64,000 nucleotides of DNA from Sipunculus nudus (GCA_026874595.1 CM049306.1:5594019-5658018); one strand, 5' to 3'; positions 1 through 12,128 are shown, counted from the first letter of the stretch. The notes: generated by a model not told the origin, from the letters alone. Numbers and translations: made by a program.

Positions 1-502
1 GGTACATAAAGTGGACATCTCGCACATCTCTCCACATATAATTTAAGACAGACACTTGATGTAATATGATAATATTATATAACAGACTGCGTTCATGTAA
101 GGCCATTCCAATTCACAATCTCACATGGCAGTTTTAAAAAATTCATGTTAATAAATGTTAGATTAAGATCATTATGCACTAAACCTTTGAATTATTGTAA
201 CTTGTAAGTACATTGAATATATAATTATTCTTAGCAATATTAGCAAACTATAAACTCTTCAAATAGAAGCGGGTTTTAAATTCTTTTAAAACATTAATGT
301 ATGTCTGTGATCTTATATCCCGAGGCAAACCGTTCCACAGCCCAGGTCCATGCACAGTGACAAGATGCTGGATCCCCGTAATATACCTCACTGGGGGCTT
401 TGGTACTAGCAAAGTAAACAATGCATAGACCGTGTTTGTACATACACCTTGAGTTAAATTCGCCTGAGCATATATCCATGTGCATGTCAGCCCTAATAAC
501 AG

Positions 503-503
503 G

Positions 504-549
<46 letters not shown>
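503..549. repeat. (TA)n microsatellite
   Basis: This is a pure TA tract. It is one of only two places where the duplicate copies differ: the homologous tract at 25099-25146 is longer and ends differently. Similar TA tracts occur at 2880-2931, 12131-12190, 12531-12572, 21619-21672, 21806-21855, 22220-22271, 27480-27531, 35676-35710, 45826-45890, 47780-47828, 52256-52322 and 55380-55450. Confidence 0.9.
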
Positions 550-550
<1 letters not shown>

Positions 551-699
551 TGGTTAATATGTCTGTGAGTTTCATATATATTTCTACAAGTTGTATTCTT
601 ATGTATTTTGCATAGTTTTCATTCATGACTGCCATATATAAGCTAAAAACAAAGAAACGCTGGAGCTAAAGCGTGTGTCTATAAATACTATGCTCATTT

Positions 700-1125
700 T
701 GTTACAAAGACAAATGAATGAGGGGAAAATCCTGAGCCGATCCGGGATTGGAACCCATGTCGGTGGCGTATACAAGTCCATCGTACCAACCGCTTCGCTA
801 GCAAAGCAAGCTTCACTGGCGAGACAGTTTGGTCCGCTTTTATGTAACCCCGTAACACACCCCCTTTTAAGAGCGTTCTGCTATCAGAACAAGACCAATT
901 ATCCCAGGGGTCACACTTGGTGAGCTTATTCCCTGGGCCACAAAGTTTTATCGTCACGTCGGACAAGCCCCCATTTTGTTACGAAGACAAATTGTTGAGG
1001 GGAAAAATCCTGGGCCGATCCCGGTTTCGAACCCAGGTAGGTGGAGTACAAGTCCGGCATCCCAACCGCTTCGCTAGAAAAGCAAGCTTCACTGTTCTCA
1101 GAACAAGATTAATTATCCCAGGAGC
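700..1125 (-). mobile_element. TRIM-like miniature LTR element with tRNA-like LTRs
   Basis: Read on the minus strand, a 3' LTR lies at 857-700. It begins TGTTACGGGG and ends TTTGTAACA. It is preceded by a polypurine tract (AAAAGGGGG, about 858-868) and a noncoding internal region of about 100 bp. A primer-binding-site-like stretch lies at 973-956, starting TGGGGGCTTGTCCG three bases after the end of the 5' LTR at 977. The 5' LTR (977-1094) is truncated at its start and joins sequence homologous to the internal region (1095-1125), so this looks like a damaged multi-LTR array. Both LTRs carry a tRNA A-box-like TAGCNAAGCGGTTGG (relaxed) and a B-box-like GGTTCNAANCC about 45 bp apart, which is tRNA spacing. 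No protein is encoded. The short LTRs and the lack of coding match the TRIM class. A composite tRNA-SINE is the alternative reading. Confidence 0.7.
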
Positions 1126-2875
1126 AGGCCCGTAGGCTGGGGGGGGGGGGGGGGGATGGGGGGGGGGATCACTAAGATCACTTTGTCTATAGAGCACAGG
1201 GGGACATACATGTCAAGAGTCCAAACCAAGCTTGACTCCATAAGAATAATAAATAAAAGAAAAAAAAGTTAAAATATATCATATAGAGTTTTATAAATGA
1301 GCTTTTGGAACTTTTCGATTTGTTTGTGTTGCAAATTAAAAAGAGGGCCTTGCATATTACTTCGTTAGTTCAGAAAATATATATGGCGTTGATCCACTGT
1401 CTATAGTCGTCCTATCAGCAGTTTGCCTGCCCCTTAGTTTATCATGATTTTACATCGTTAACTATGGATTTGAAATTTTTCACACCGCATACGATGTACA
1501 GAAGTTCTACCAAACCGGAAACTAGGTCACTGTGCTTTGTTCCTTTGACAAATTAAACTAAACCAGTTTGCATTCAAAACCTATTATACCAATTCAAGAC
1601 TGCCTTATAAAAAAATGCTTAGCTCGTATTGTTCTAATTAAGGCATAGAGCTTTTTATTATATGTCCGATGTTTATAAGGAAAATTATGTCAGTATTGAG
1701 TAATTAAAAACAATTAGGGACTGGATCATGTGTTTGGTCGGGAATATTTTTACTCAATTAATATGTTAACATTTAAGCTGGAGCTCAGTTCATCCAGAAA
1801 ATAATTACAGTCAATTTAGATGTAAGTATACACCGGAGATCAGGTCAGAAATTCAATGTATTTTTAAAGTAATCAACAAATGTGAAATCACTGCCATGAA
1901 TTTCACCTTATACGTAGACTATTGCATAATGTTTTATTGTAATCACTGTTGATTTGATTTTCAAATACCATGACTACATGAATTATAGCTATTGGTTCTG
2001 AAATTCTAATGCAGTTACCCATAAAAAGTTGGCCAGGTATGGGAGTTTTCAGGGTAGGGGGGTAATACTATATAATTTATAAGTAATCCAGATCAGGGAG
2101 CAGGCCACAGTGTTCCGGAGGGCAAGCTGTCGATTTGGTATAGATATATGGCGAAGTGGAGCACACCTAGTACCTGCGTGTGCGCGTGTGCCCCTTGCCT
2201 GTATGGACTGATGAATGACATATTTATCATTTAATATGTTTAATATCAACAGGGATTTCATTCACCAAGGCTCTTTAAGTTACTTTGATCGTTTATTAGT
2301 TAGTTTTTAGGCTGTACACTCCCTAAATTGTCCAGTCTACACATTTTGTTTTTATTCGGAACTCGCAGAAATGCCCCGGATCTTTGTAAAAGAATTTGAA
2401 TATAATTCGGACATTTTCAGCTTCTAACTGCCTCGCCTGCCGGTCCTTTTTTTAATTTATGCAAATTTCAAGTAAAGCTGGAAACAACAAACATCGTTCA
2501 TTTCTTTCCAAGAATGTTAATTTACAAGTTATCTGCATTGAATTATATCAGTTTTTTAGCAACCTCATTTTATTGTCAGTTAACATGATAATCACTCGAA
2601 TGGACAGCTACCGGAGAATATCAGATGACTGAGGTGTGAGTTTGACAATGAATATGGTTGTTTTCTTTTTTTCAAATCTGAAAAGAAATGGATGCCAATG
2701 CACCTTTTTGTTTAGTGTACACGTATATACAGCCTCCTTATGACCATGCATACTTGTGCTGTAGCAGAAGCTTGCGAAACGCTTTGGATGGGACGTCCTG
2801 AGTACACACGGCGAGAAAAAGGAAAATTCGCTTAAAATAGCTTATTTGGATTGTTTTTATTTCGTTAAAAGAAGA

Positions 2876-2935
<60 letters not shown>

Positions 2936-2997
2936 GTTTCACCATCAGTGTAAACGAACCCTCCCACTCAGGAGTCAGCCTACGGGCCTGAGGAGTC

Positions 2998-3174
2998 GCA
3001 CTTTGGTGAGCTTATTCCCAGGGCCACAAAGTTTACCGTCATCCCGGACGAGCCCCCATTTTGTTACGAAGACAAATAAATGAGGGGAAAATCCTGGGCC
3101 GATCCGGGATTCGAACCCATGTCGGTGGCGTACAAGTCCGGCGTACCAACCAACTTTTATGTCACCCCGTAACA
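2998..3174 (-). mobile_element. Second TRIM-like copy: LTR plus perfect tRNA-Pro-type PBS
   Basis: On the minus strand the LTR runs 3174-3062 (TGTTACGGGG to TTCGTAACA). AAA follows, then at 3058-3041 the 18-mer TGGGGGCTCGTCCGGGAT, which from memory is the classic proline-tRNA primer binding site of gammaretroviruses. The internal region then continues as in the 700-1125 copy (TTTGTGGCCCTGGGAATAAG and on). This LTR is 113 bp long. It keeps the perfect B-box GGTTCGAATCC but has lost about 45 bp including the A-box region. There is no 3' LTR, so the copy is partial. A long (TA)n tract lies just to the left. Confidence 0.7.
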
Positions 3175-3997
3175 ATATCTATTTATATTTTTAGAAGAAT
3201 AAATTGGATACCAACAATATTTGCAAACATTAACATTTCTGTCCAAATGATTTCTCAGCCATGACTTTCGCCGTTTACGTGGAATGTTTCAGCTTTTTTA
3301 GGCTTGGGCATCTTGCTTGTGGACATGAATAATTAAATATGGGATTTGAAATCGAGCTTTTCTTCACCTGTTCATTTGTTTGGGGAATACACGCTTTCTT
3401 GATTTTAACTAAGTGATATGGTGTTAAACACAATATACAGTGTATGTACATGCATTGTCTTTGTTTTCTTCAGAGATCAAATTTCCCATAAGCTGATCAA
3501 GTATAAATATAAAGTAACCGCACACAGGGGGAAATAATTCAAGGTACTGGTTAATCAAAATAAACAAGAGTGAGTAAAATCAACTTGAAATTCAGCAGAG
3601 TAATTAGAGTATAACATCGATCATAACGGGTAATCGATTTGCCTTAGATTAACATTTAAATTTTTCAATGTTGTTTAATAATTTTGTATGTTAACGTTTG
3701 TCATTATTTTACAAATGGATAAGCTTTGTATTGTTAAATATTAAAAACAAAAGTTTATAGTGGGGCCCTTGCGTGTGCTCAATTCTATTTTTGTCATCTC
3801 TGTATGATATCAAAACAAATGATAATTTAAAGGGTGTAAAGGCAATAAGGGTAGGGGTAATTGCGTTCGACCTTTTTCCACATAATGCGACCCAAAATGT
3901 GCTCAAGTGCATTAGATCCGCCGCCAAATATTCAATATTAAGTATAACATTTATTGCAAAAACATAATTTTTTAGGAATTAACCAGTCCTTATACCA

Positions 3998-4491
3998 TAG
4001 GTTCCCAAACTCTCGAAGGTGAAGATGTGTTATTGCAGCGGCCAGCGTCAGGTGGCAGCACAGTAGTATCATTCCCCAGAGGGTCAGGTAAAAAAGCGCC
4101 GAATATAAAGGCGGAAAATCCATTAAAATTGTCATACTAAGAACAATCCAGGTAGTCATGTAAACTGCCACCAGGAGGCGGTATAGTGTGAATTGGATGG
4201 TAGGAAATCTGCACAGTATGAATAAAGATAAAAATTATTTTAATGAGTATACGTAGGTATTGTCAGAAGGATTGCGTGACCATTCTTAACGTAAACAGTA
4301 CTTTGAGTTAACTGTCTTTGTGCGTGACGACGTTGGGATGGCGACGTAAGTTTCTTCGTGGAGAAGTATTATGGTATTATGAAAACTAATAAACAACCCA
4401 CCTGAGATTTAAGAAACACATCCCTCCGGTGATGACTCAGCAAGAAGTAACTGGGCCTGAGCTCTGCCTTAAAATCCCGAATAAAAGACAT
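3998..4491 (-). pseudogene. Broken Rolling stone-like gene (P), left copy
   Basis: The first coding exon (4491-4402) is intact at 30 codons: MSFIRDFKAELRPSYFLLSH and on to LKSQ, then a GTGGGT donor. The second exon starts near 4213 and reads FPTIQFTLYRLLVAVYMTTW, then TM1 and TM2 including LLCCHLTLAAAIT and REFGNL. Homology to the intact paralogues ends at about 3998, so the last two thirds of the protein are missing. The acceptor is damaged. Where genes B and C have CAG before TGGGGATTT, this copy has CTG before TGCAGATTT. The old AG is lost, and the new AG at 4210-4209 would shift the frame. No Rost peptide beyond TM2 is seen to the left. The intron is only about 190 bp. It is almost certainly nonfunctional. 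Confidence 0.85.
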
Positions 4492-4756
4492 GCCGGACGT
4501 GATGTACCTGAATAAATATAGAACAGTCAGGTTAAATAAAAAAATGTAAATGATGTAAATGGATACAGTGTTGTCGCTTTTCTTCTCCTCTTTTTTACTC
4601 TGTTAGGTACTGTACAAGAAGGAATTTACCGTTCACGTCGTTGTATTTATGAGTTATATTTTATAATGAACCTGATCCATAAAAATATTCGATTTATCTA
4701 AAAAATTTATCATTCCTTTTTAGTATTGAACTTAAAGAAATATGGAATATCCATAC

Positions 4757-4956
4757 ACTGTAATTAAAAATATTGTTTTCGAATTTATAAAATTCTTTAA
4801 ATTTCTTTTAATCTTATGAGAAGGCATATAGTTTGTTCTATCATCTGTGGACATCTGTGGACTGTAATTAAAAATATTGTTTTCGAATTTATAAAATTCT
4901 TTAAATTTCTTTTAATCTTATGAGAAGGCATATAGTTTGTTCTATCATCTGTGGAC
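4757..4956. repeat. Tandem duplication, 104-bp period
   Basis: Two adjacent, essentially identical units begin ACTGTAATTAAAAATATTG, at 4757 and 4861, and each ends CATCTGTGGAC. They lie upstream of pseudogene P. The same doublet occurs at 29357-29556. Confidence 0.9.
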
Positions 4957-5066
4957 AATTTTCTGTTATAAAATTTACCAGAGGGAAGATGTTTGAGAAA
5001 ATGAATTTTGCAAGGAAAAGCCCAGGCATGTACGTCTTTTACAAGGAGAAATAATCAAATACATAC

Positions 5067-5100
5067 CTTTCACATTATTTCAGAAACTGAATGATTAAAT
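5067..5100 (-). other. Possible noncoding leader exon end of pseudogene P
   Basis: On the minus strand GTGAAAG is followed by GTATGT, a strong 5' splice site. It lies 576 bp upstream of the start codon of P, where genes A and C have candidate leader-exon donors. No sequence homology beyond the junction convinced me. Confidence 0.25.
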
Positions 5101-7805
5101 CTAAGAGAAAGCAGTCTATACAGTCACAACACTCCAACCCAACAGTACGGCAGCCGAGGTTACTGAGTCACACGCTAAAACAGCGTCAGTTGACTGACTG
5201 CTAAATGGATCATGTCATGTAAACACAAGGCTAACCGGCTGAAACAAAGATGTCTGCTCATGTAGATACAGTACACATCTTATCTGTTAAGATAATTGGA
5301 AAGAGTACAGAAAGGAGTAAAAATCAAACTTGGGATTTATTTTATGATCGTCACTTTATTGCCATGTGTAAATTTCTATCAAATTCTTACAATAATTTTA
5401 GAAAACTGTCTGAAAGAAAGAAAAGTTGCGTTCACAATTTGTGGGGAAATGTTCACAGCCGGATTATAGGTGTATGTATGCTGTTGTAAGCTGGCTTATT
5501 CCCTGCTCTCTGGGTAACCGATTGGTCTATAAATGGTTGAGAATAAGTCTAAAATTAATGTTCATATGAAGAAAAACGCTCCCAAGGCAGCGGATATCTA
5601 ACGCTTCTATGCATACAAGCTCCGATTTTATAGATATTATGGATTATATTTGGTATATGGGAGGTATAGATAATGCGCTGTTGAAAGAGCGTAATAATAA
5701 AACAACATTTTCAGAAGATGGCGGAAATGTTATAGCCGTTCAAATTTATATGTGTCATACAACTTAAGTTTTTTTTTGTTTTGTTTTTTTCACAAATGTA
5801 GCATGCAGATGTTCTGTGGTGTTACACCTAGCTGGGCTGAGTGACAAACATATTGTTCAAACTGGAATCTATTGTGCTACATTCTGTTCACTTTTCAAGT
5901 ATATTGGCAGTTTAACTTCAGGTTTTCTTCTTAACGATGGTGTCTATATTGGTTTGTGATAGTCAACGTATATTGTGACACTGAAGACATCTATTTTGCA
6001 GTAAAGATTTCTGTGTTTATGCGTTTACACGCGTGCCCCCTAGAGACGGATGCTTGCAGGCTGTTTTAAAGATTTATAAAAATTAACGCGGCCTTGTTGG
6101 TAAAGGTTTTACATGAATACACTAATTGTTGAAAACTGTCGAAAGCATGGTCACCTGGAATACGAATTATATAAATATTGGTGCTATATGGCTGTGCATA
6201 GGTTATGGTGCCATATGGAACTATAGCACCATCTGTTATTCACACAAATCTAACATGTTCTAGGGCGTAAGTATCGTCTGAAATCATGAAAAGTTTAATT
6301 TTCAGAAAATTGTTCAGTGGGAAATCTACCTTGTCACAAAAACGTTGAAGCTACAAACATATCCTTAACCCGTCGATTCATAATTAAACTGATAAGTTCT
6401 TGATTGACAATATCATGAGTTTGACACACAGAGTACTTGACATTTGGCGTTAAATGACTTCTTTATATTATTTATGTTAAATGCTTGAAATAAATGTATG
6501 AGTGAGAGAACAAAATCAGAGTCCAATACGGATTAATATTACATAACTTTCACTTGTGTTCACATTTCAGTTAGCCAATCAGAATAAAATAACGCCTCCA
6601 AAACAGTTTTTTGGTCCATTTTCTTAAAACAATATTTCAGCCTATACTTTCAGAGCGATATTTTCTACTTTTGTGGTATCTGCTTTTACAAAGCAGTTTC
6701 AAACCATTTTAATAAACGTTCATTCTTGAAAAAAAAAATTTGTCTTCAACCAAAACTTTTAAAACCAAAATTCAGATGGAGAAAAGATATAGTAAACACA
6801 CAGCAAAAAACGCCTTGAGATATTAATCTGTGTTTTAAGACGATTTAACTGCTAAAAGCACATTTGTTTCTTATTGTTTGTAAGCCTTAAAATGATGTTT
6901 TAAATTTTATAATCTTTATTCGGGGCCTAAATTTATTTCAATGTAACTTTTGAAGCCAGAGTGAAGCAAGACAGTTTGACTGTTTTAAACATTAAAAGGA
7001 TATCTGATGTACTCCGCCCATACGTCGCAATTTGTTGATGTTTCCATTAGCAAGATTTCACCAAATCTAAAGAACGAATATTTACTCAGCTCCGTTAAAC
7101 TTATAGCTCTATATTTATTCACGGCAAACTGTCTTTTGCTTCCACATACTAAAAGTAATACTAATAGTTATATGAAAAAGATAAAATATTTTATTATATA
7201 TTTATAAAATGTGTGTGTTTGAATATAGTGAACCTACCTGTTTAAGCGCAACATAGGCTTAGTCTCCGGTAGAGCTCTGCATTTGAAGGACATATACCTC
7301 CAGCAAGTCTTTATGCCCCCGCTTTCGATGGTTTCTTCTTTTATATTAAAATAGCTGTATGGTGAATGCATTGGATATATAACTTTACTACAACTGAGTA
7401 CTCCTAGATACAGCCGTGAGAACCCGACTCAGTAGGCAATGATAAATTGGCTGGTAAGCCTACTTGAGTCGTGATACAAGCAACATCGGGGAATGCATCG
7501 CAGTGGTCTTCCATCATGTTGCATTCATATTCTTGATCATGTTTGGTGTTAATTAGAAAGTATATTAAAAATTCTAACTATAAGTTTGGTTTATGTCAAT
7601 TGACAGTGAACCTGTTGGCTATGAGGCGTTGTCAAAAATTACGAAAATATTTGCATCCCCAAGGGGCCTTATAATGCGTTCCTCAGACCTGGATGTATCG
7701 GCACTCTGACAGCCAGTAATCTGGTCGTAATGTCAAAGTGCCGATATGGCGCTATCGCAGATACGACACGTTATAAATCATGACAGCTTTCTCTTTACCT
7801 CCGTT

Positions 7806-8045
7806 AAACTAGACTTTGATCGATTTGTTAAGCTGGGTCTTTATTTCGTGATAAGGAGGCCATACTTGATCCTGTAGATGCACAAAATGTGAGGCAATAC
7901 TAATGCTATAAAGAACGAACAGTGACTCGACTGAAAAAGCGCGTGGTTCATTTGATTGGTTGATTGACGTTGACACAAAAATGTATACCCGTATCTTAGA
8001 CCGACCTGTAAGGAGACCTTCCGGTCATACCTTTCATCATAAAAC
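7806..8045. other. Segment paralogous to 54282-54525
   Basis: Shared words in the same order include GACTTTGAT, GCTGGGTCTTTATTTCGTGAT against GTTAGGACTTTATTTCGTGAT, GAGGCC, TTGATTGACGTTGACACA against TTGATATTGACACA, and CCCGTATC. This is probably an old duplicated noncoding block from the expansion of the Rost cluster. No coding frame is conserved. Confidence 0.6.
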
Positions 8046-8245
8046 ACTGTTCATATTTGTGGAATCACATTCTAACTCCGAAAGGTGGCGGGAGTTGTTA
8101 TCTTTTACTTATTTGGTTTGTCAGTGTGTAATTGTAGATAGAAAAGTTCTGAACAATATTTTTAGAAGATTCGGATAACACCCAGGGAACGATCTTTTAT
8201 ATTTTGGAGGTTATATGGATCAGCATCATATTTTTATCGGCTTCC

Positions 8246-8850
8246 TTTCCATTGTGACGTACGGATATTGTTTTGTCCCTGTCGAGGCCCAGAGCCATTG
8301 TTATAGAGGGCTAACCAGTGACTAGTGTTAGTGAACCGTGACAAACATTTCCTGTGCTGCTGTGTCTTTTTAAGGGGTCCTTTCTATTATGACGTACGGA
8401 TATTGTTTTGTTCCTGTCGAGGCCCAGAGCCATTGTTATAGAGGGCTAACCAGTTACTAGTGTTGGTGAACATTGACAAACATTTCCTGTGCTGCTGTGT
8501 CTTTTTTTAAGGGTTACTTTCTATTGTGACGTACGGATATTTGTTTTGTCTCTGTCGAGGCATTGTTATAGAGGGCTAACCAGTTACTAGTGTTGGTGAA
8601 CATTGACAAACATTTCCTGTGCTGCTGTGTCTTTTTTTAAGGGTTACTTTCTATTGTGAGATACGGCTATTTGTTTTGTCTCTGTCGAGGCATTGTTATA
8701 GAGGTCTAACCAGTTACTAGTGTTGGTGAACATTGACAAACATTTCCTGTGCTGCTGTGTCTTTTTTAAGGGTTACTTTCTATGGTGACGTACGGCTATT
8801 TGTTTTGTCTCTGTCGAGGCATTGTTATAGAGGGCTTACCGGTGACTAGT
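8246..8850 (+). repeat. Minisatellite, 129-136 bp unit, five copies
   Basis: Units start near 8246, 8382, 8518, 8648 and 8777 with TTCTATTGTGACGTACGG. They contain GGCATTGTTATAGAGG and GTTGGTGAACATTGACAAAC. The first two carry an insert CCCAGAGC that the later ones lack. The same array is at 32846-33450. Confidence 0.9.
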
Positions 8851-9539
8851 GAGTTTCCGCACACCATTCGATTTTTCCTGCAGATCACCAGATCTGTTTG
8901 GTCATTTTGGTCACTGATTATTTATGAGCGTCAGGAAAAATTAAAAGGAGGAAAGGTGGGTTGTAAATCAGCCGATTTATTCGGTTCCGTCATCACATCT
9001 ACCGAGTTTTCCGACCAGATAAAAATCAATAGATGGGAGGACGGCCAAATAAAACAAATTAATAACATCAGAGTGAAATCGTGTCAACATCGTTCATGAT
9101 TTAACAGATTCCGACGTCTCCCAAAACCTCTCTCACACTCCCCGATGTCATCCTGATATCCCTCCGATGTGTCCCGATGTATCCAGGTATCATTCCGATA
9201 TTAAACCGATATCAGTTCGGTGCACATCGGGAACGACACCGGCGTTGTGCGAGTAGTCTTAGTCAAGAGACAGGGGAGTTATCAAACTTAAAGTATTAAA
9301 TACGAGGTCACTATAACGATCCGGATCTTCTGGTATGCCGAGTTTCATTCTTCTTTTCGAGTGCTTTGCTTGCCGGAAATCGAAGATATTTTACAAGCAT
9401 GTTGGTCAGTTGCATATGTCCGTTTGTGAGTTTGTTTGTCCGTATTCTACTGGTCACAAATTAGTAGCAAACGCTTTCAAACTTTCACAGCTGATTGACA
9501 ATCAGAAGTCCTGGAAATCTTGTTTTTGGTCAACATAGG

Positions 9540-10099
9540 TCAAAGGTCAATGTCAAGGTAATCGAAAAAAGTCAAAATTTTATTTTCATTATAACTTAGT
9601 CAATATTGTTCCTATCTTCGCAAACCCAGGCTCATTTTATTCCTCTGTATCTTCTCCAAAATTTGTTCTGGTCATCTGGTCTCAAAGTTGTCATTTTTTA
9701 AGTATGTCTGTCTGTTTATCAGTCGTCCTCAATTTCGCCTACTTGCTGGTGTTTGCGTATGATATATAATATTCTACAGGCCACAGTTGAGCAGGAATCA
9801 CTTTGTAAACTTACACATATCGTTTATAGGATTTCTGGGAGCTGTATGTGTATTTTCAAATAAGTAAAAGTTAAGAGTCAAGGTATCAAACCACGTCAAA
9901 GTTTTATTCCCCTCATAACCTTGTCAATATCGGTCCTAATTTCATAAACTATGGCTCGTTTTCTTCCTCTTCTTTATGAAATGATCTCAATACCTGTCTT
10001 CCATTCAGTAGTTTATCAGTATGTCTTTCCGTTTGTCAAATGTCCAAAATTTCGCATGCTGGTTCTATTGTCCAATATATAGCATTCTAGAGGCCACAG
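9540..10099 (+). repeat. Degenerate dispersed repeat, two units of about 320 bp
   Basis: Two diverged units share GTCAAAATTTTATTTTCATT and ACTTAGTCAATATTG style words (9572 and 9895) and end ATTCTACAGGCCACAG (9770 and 10084). The second unit ends exactly at the duplication breakpoint. Confidence 0.6.
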
Positions 10100-10922
10100 A
10101 GTAACATAAACGCATTATGTCTGGCGTAGATAAAACTAGAGTTCCGTGGTGTAAAACACGCAAACGACGTTAGATGCCAAACAACGCGACGGTCCGGTAA
10201 GATGCGGGAAGCGGAAGGAATCACATGTTAACTGGTAGTGTCAGAGGGGTGGTCTCATATACATCAAAAGGGGAGGACAAACACTACTGGATAAAGACTC
10301 GTATAGTGAGGCGGATTGTTAATAAAAGATACCTTCCAAGTTTATGAATAGACAGTTTCCAAATGTAAATTAAATTAGGCATCAACTGTGAAAAAAATCA
10401 ACGTTTTAAGTAAACGATGCACAAGTCTGTATTCACTGAACTTATAGCACCTCACATCTATTAAATTTAATACTAGTAGGGCCTCAGAGAGCAAATACCT
10501 TCGCCAAGGCAATACAATCAAAGAAGATCCGCCCTAAATCAGGACCCGCATTAAATTTAAATCTTTTTTATTAAGTTAATTAAACATCTGGCTCACAAAC
10601 AAACCAACAAACAAAGAGACAGACAGAAGTGGTGGTTGTAAAGTCGTGTTTAAACTTGTGTTCAGGCTATGTGTAACAAAGGGTGCTGTGTATATTGCAG
10701 GGGTTTTGAAATTTCAGTTTCTTATGAAAGGATTTTGCATGCAATTATTTTGAAACTTATAAAAGATGGAGCCTGCGTGCAAGCATCCATGAGTGCACGC
10801 GTGAATGAAGGAATCTTCAATGATATACATATACATGTTAATGTGGGTGTGTTTTCCGTGATATGTAAGGCTCAGTGTAGTGTGTTTTATATACATTTAT
10901 TGCAATAAACTGTACAGTACAT
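10100..10922. other. No gene seen; first bases after the inferred tandem junction
   Basis: This is unique AT-rich sequence. I find no recognisable coding, RNA or transposon features in it. Confidence 0.5.
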
Positions 10923-11075
10923 TGCGGGAGAAACTGTCATCAGGCTGGAAGGATCTGTCGGCTCTGTGACAGGAGACACTGTCATCAGACTGGGAGGATC
11001 TGTCACGGAGCCCCTTGACAGGACACTGTCATCAGACTGGGAGGATATTAGCGACAGCCTGTCACCCCAAACGTC
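10923..11075 (+). repeat. Outlying fragment of the 49-bp satellite
   Basis: About three diverged units match the array at 14029-15981 (GACACTGTCATCAGACTGGG, GGATCTGTC). They are separated from it by 3 kb of unrelated AT-rich sequence. Confidence 0.85.
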
Positions 11076-12128
11076 GATTTTAGATGAACTGAAGACGATT
11101 GGGTGACAGTACAAGCTATTTGGTTCGCATCAATTCTAGAATGTGCAGATGTGCACGCCATTTCTGACACTACTTTTTCATTTTCATCTACTTCTCGAAC
11201 TGTTATTTTCCTGAGTTAAGACAAAAAGTGACGTTATTCTGTTTGGGAAAATAATAATTATTACATCCACGGTTGACTTACGTGTATTTGCGCAGCAGTT
11301 TTTAATACCGAGGCCGGTTTTACTCGAAAAACTCGTCTCCACGCCTGTCAGCGGGAGAACCATAACTTCCGGTAGGGGATTCCCAAACGGCTATGTGTAA
11401 AACTCGGAAGTCCAAAGTCGGAAGCAAGGAATTTTTTTTTTTAAATAAAGCAATGATCGAAGCATAATTAAAATGCTACTACATCATTTGAAAGTATCAT
11501 TTTATTTTTATTGATAGAATAAGGTCTTTTCTATCATTATGTAAAAAAACAAAGTTATCCATCCGAAGTAATAGACTATTTTTTGCTCGGAAATGTGTAA
11601 AACTCGGAAACCAGTAATGGCTAATGCACTAGTCATCATATCGTCAGCAAACGTGTCAAGAATTTTCAATTTCTTCAATATGACATATTTTTCATCAACT
11701 CAATCTGTTTTGCAACACTCATGATGCTGTTATAAAATATTATATTGATATTTTATTTCATTTTGTAAAACAAGATTATATTTACTCATCAATATTTTAC
11801 GCTGTTACCGTATTTTATGTTGGTGGAAACATGAAAAAAAATAAAGGTTTTGATAATATTTTATTCATGTTACAAATGTGCCCCTATAAAAATTACCCCG
11901 TGATATTAAACAGAAAATTTGACAGAACCACAAACGTCCAGAAAATGTTTTTACAAGGTTGTTTCGAACAAAATATTTTATTTTTTATGTATAAATTGAA
12001 AAACCTTTTCCTCTACCATTAACCAAAACATTTAATCATGATTATGAATCTCTTAAACTCTTATCTATTATGTTATACCTTTTATTCCAAATTATATTTT
12101 ACATTTCATGGTCAGGTTGCACACATTG

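Larger units (their letters stand above)
1..10099 (+). repeat. Left copy of a near-identical >=10.1 kb duplication
   Basis: This segment matches 24596-34699 line by line. The offset is 24595 before the first (TA)n tract and 24600 after it. The only differences I noticed are the length and edge of that (TA)n tract and one substitution at 9327 (C here, G at 33927). Homology stops abruptly after GAGGCCACAG at 10099. On the right copy the sequence past the break still resembles a local repeat unit (CACAGTTTGCAG compared with CACAGTTGAGCAGG near 9780). This suggests 34699/34700 is the ancestral junction and 10099/10100 the novel one. No intact gene lies in this copy, only pseudogene P. The stretches 5068-7805 and 8851-9330 hold nothing I recognise. 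Confidence 0.93.

Noticed and set aside
675-1100. Ordinary tRNA-derived SINE
   Set aside because: A- and B-like boxes exist, but the PBS, polypurine tract and TG/CA-type paired ends fit an LTR element better. Kept as the alternative.
694-1197. Several short open frames on both strands
   Set aside because: They fall inside the TRIM-like element and a G-run and have no protein family signal.
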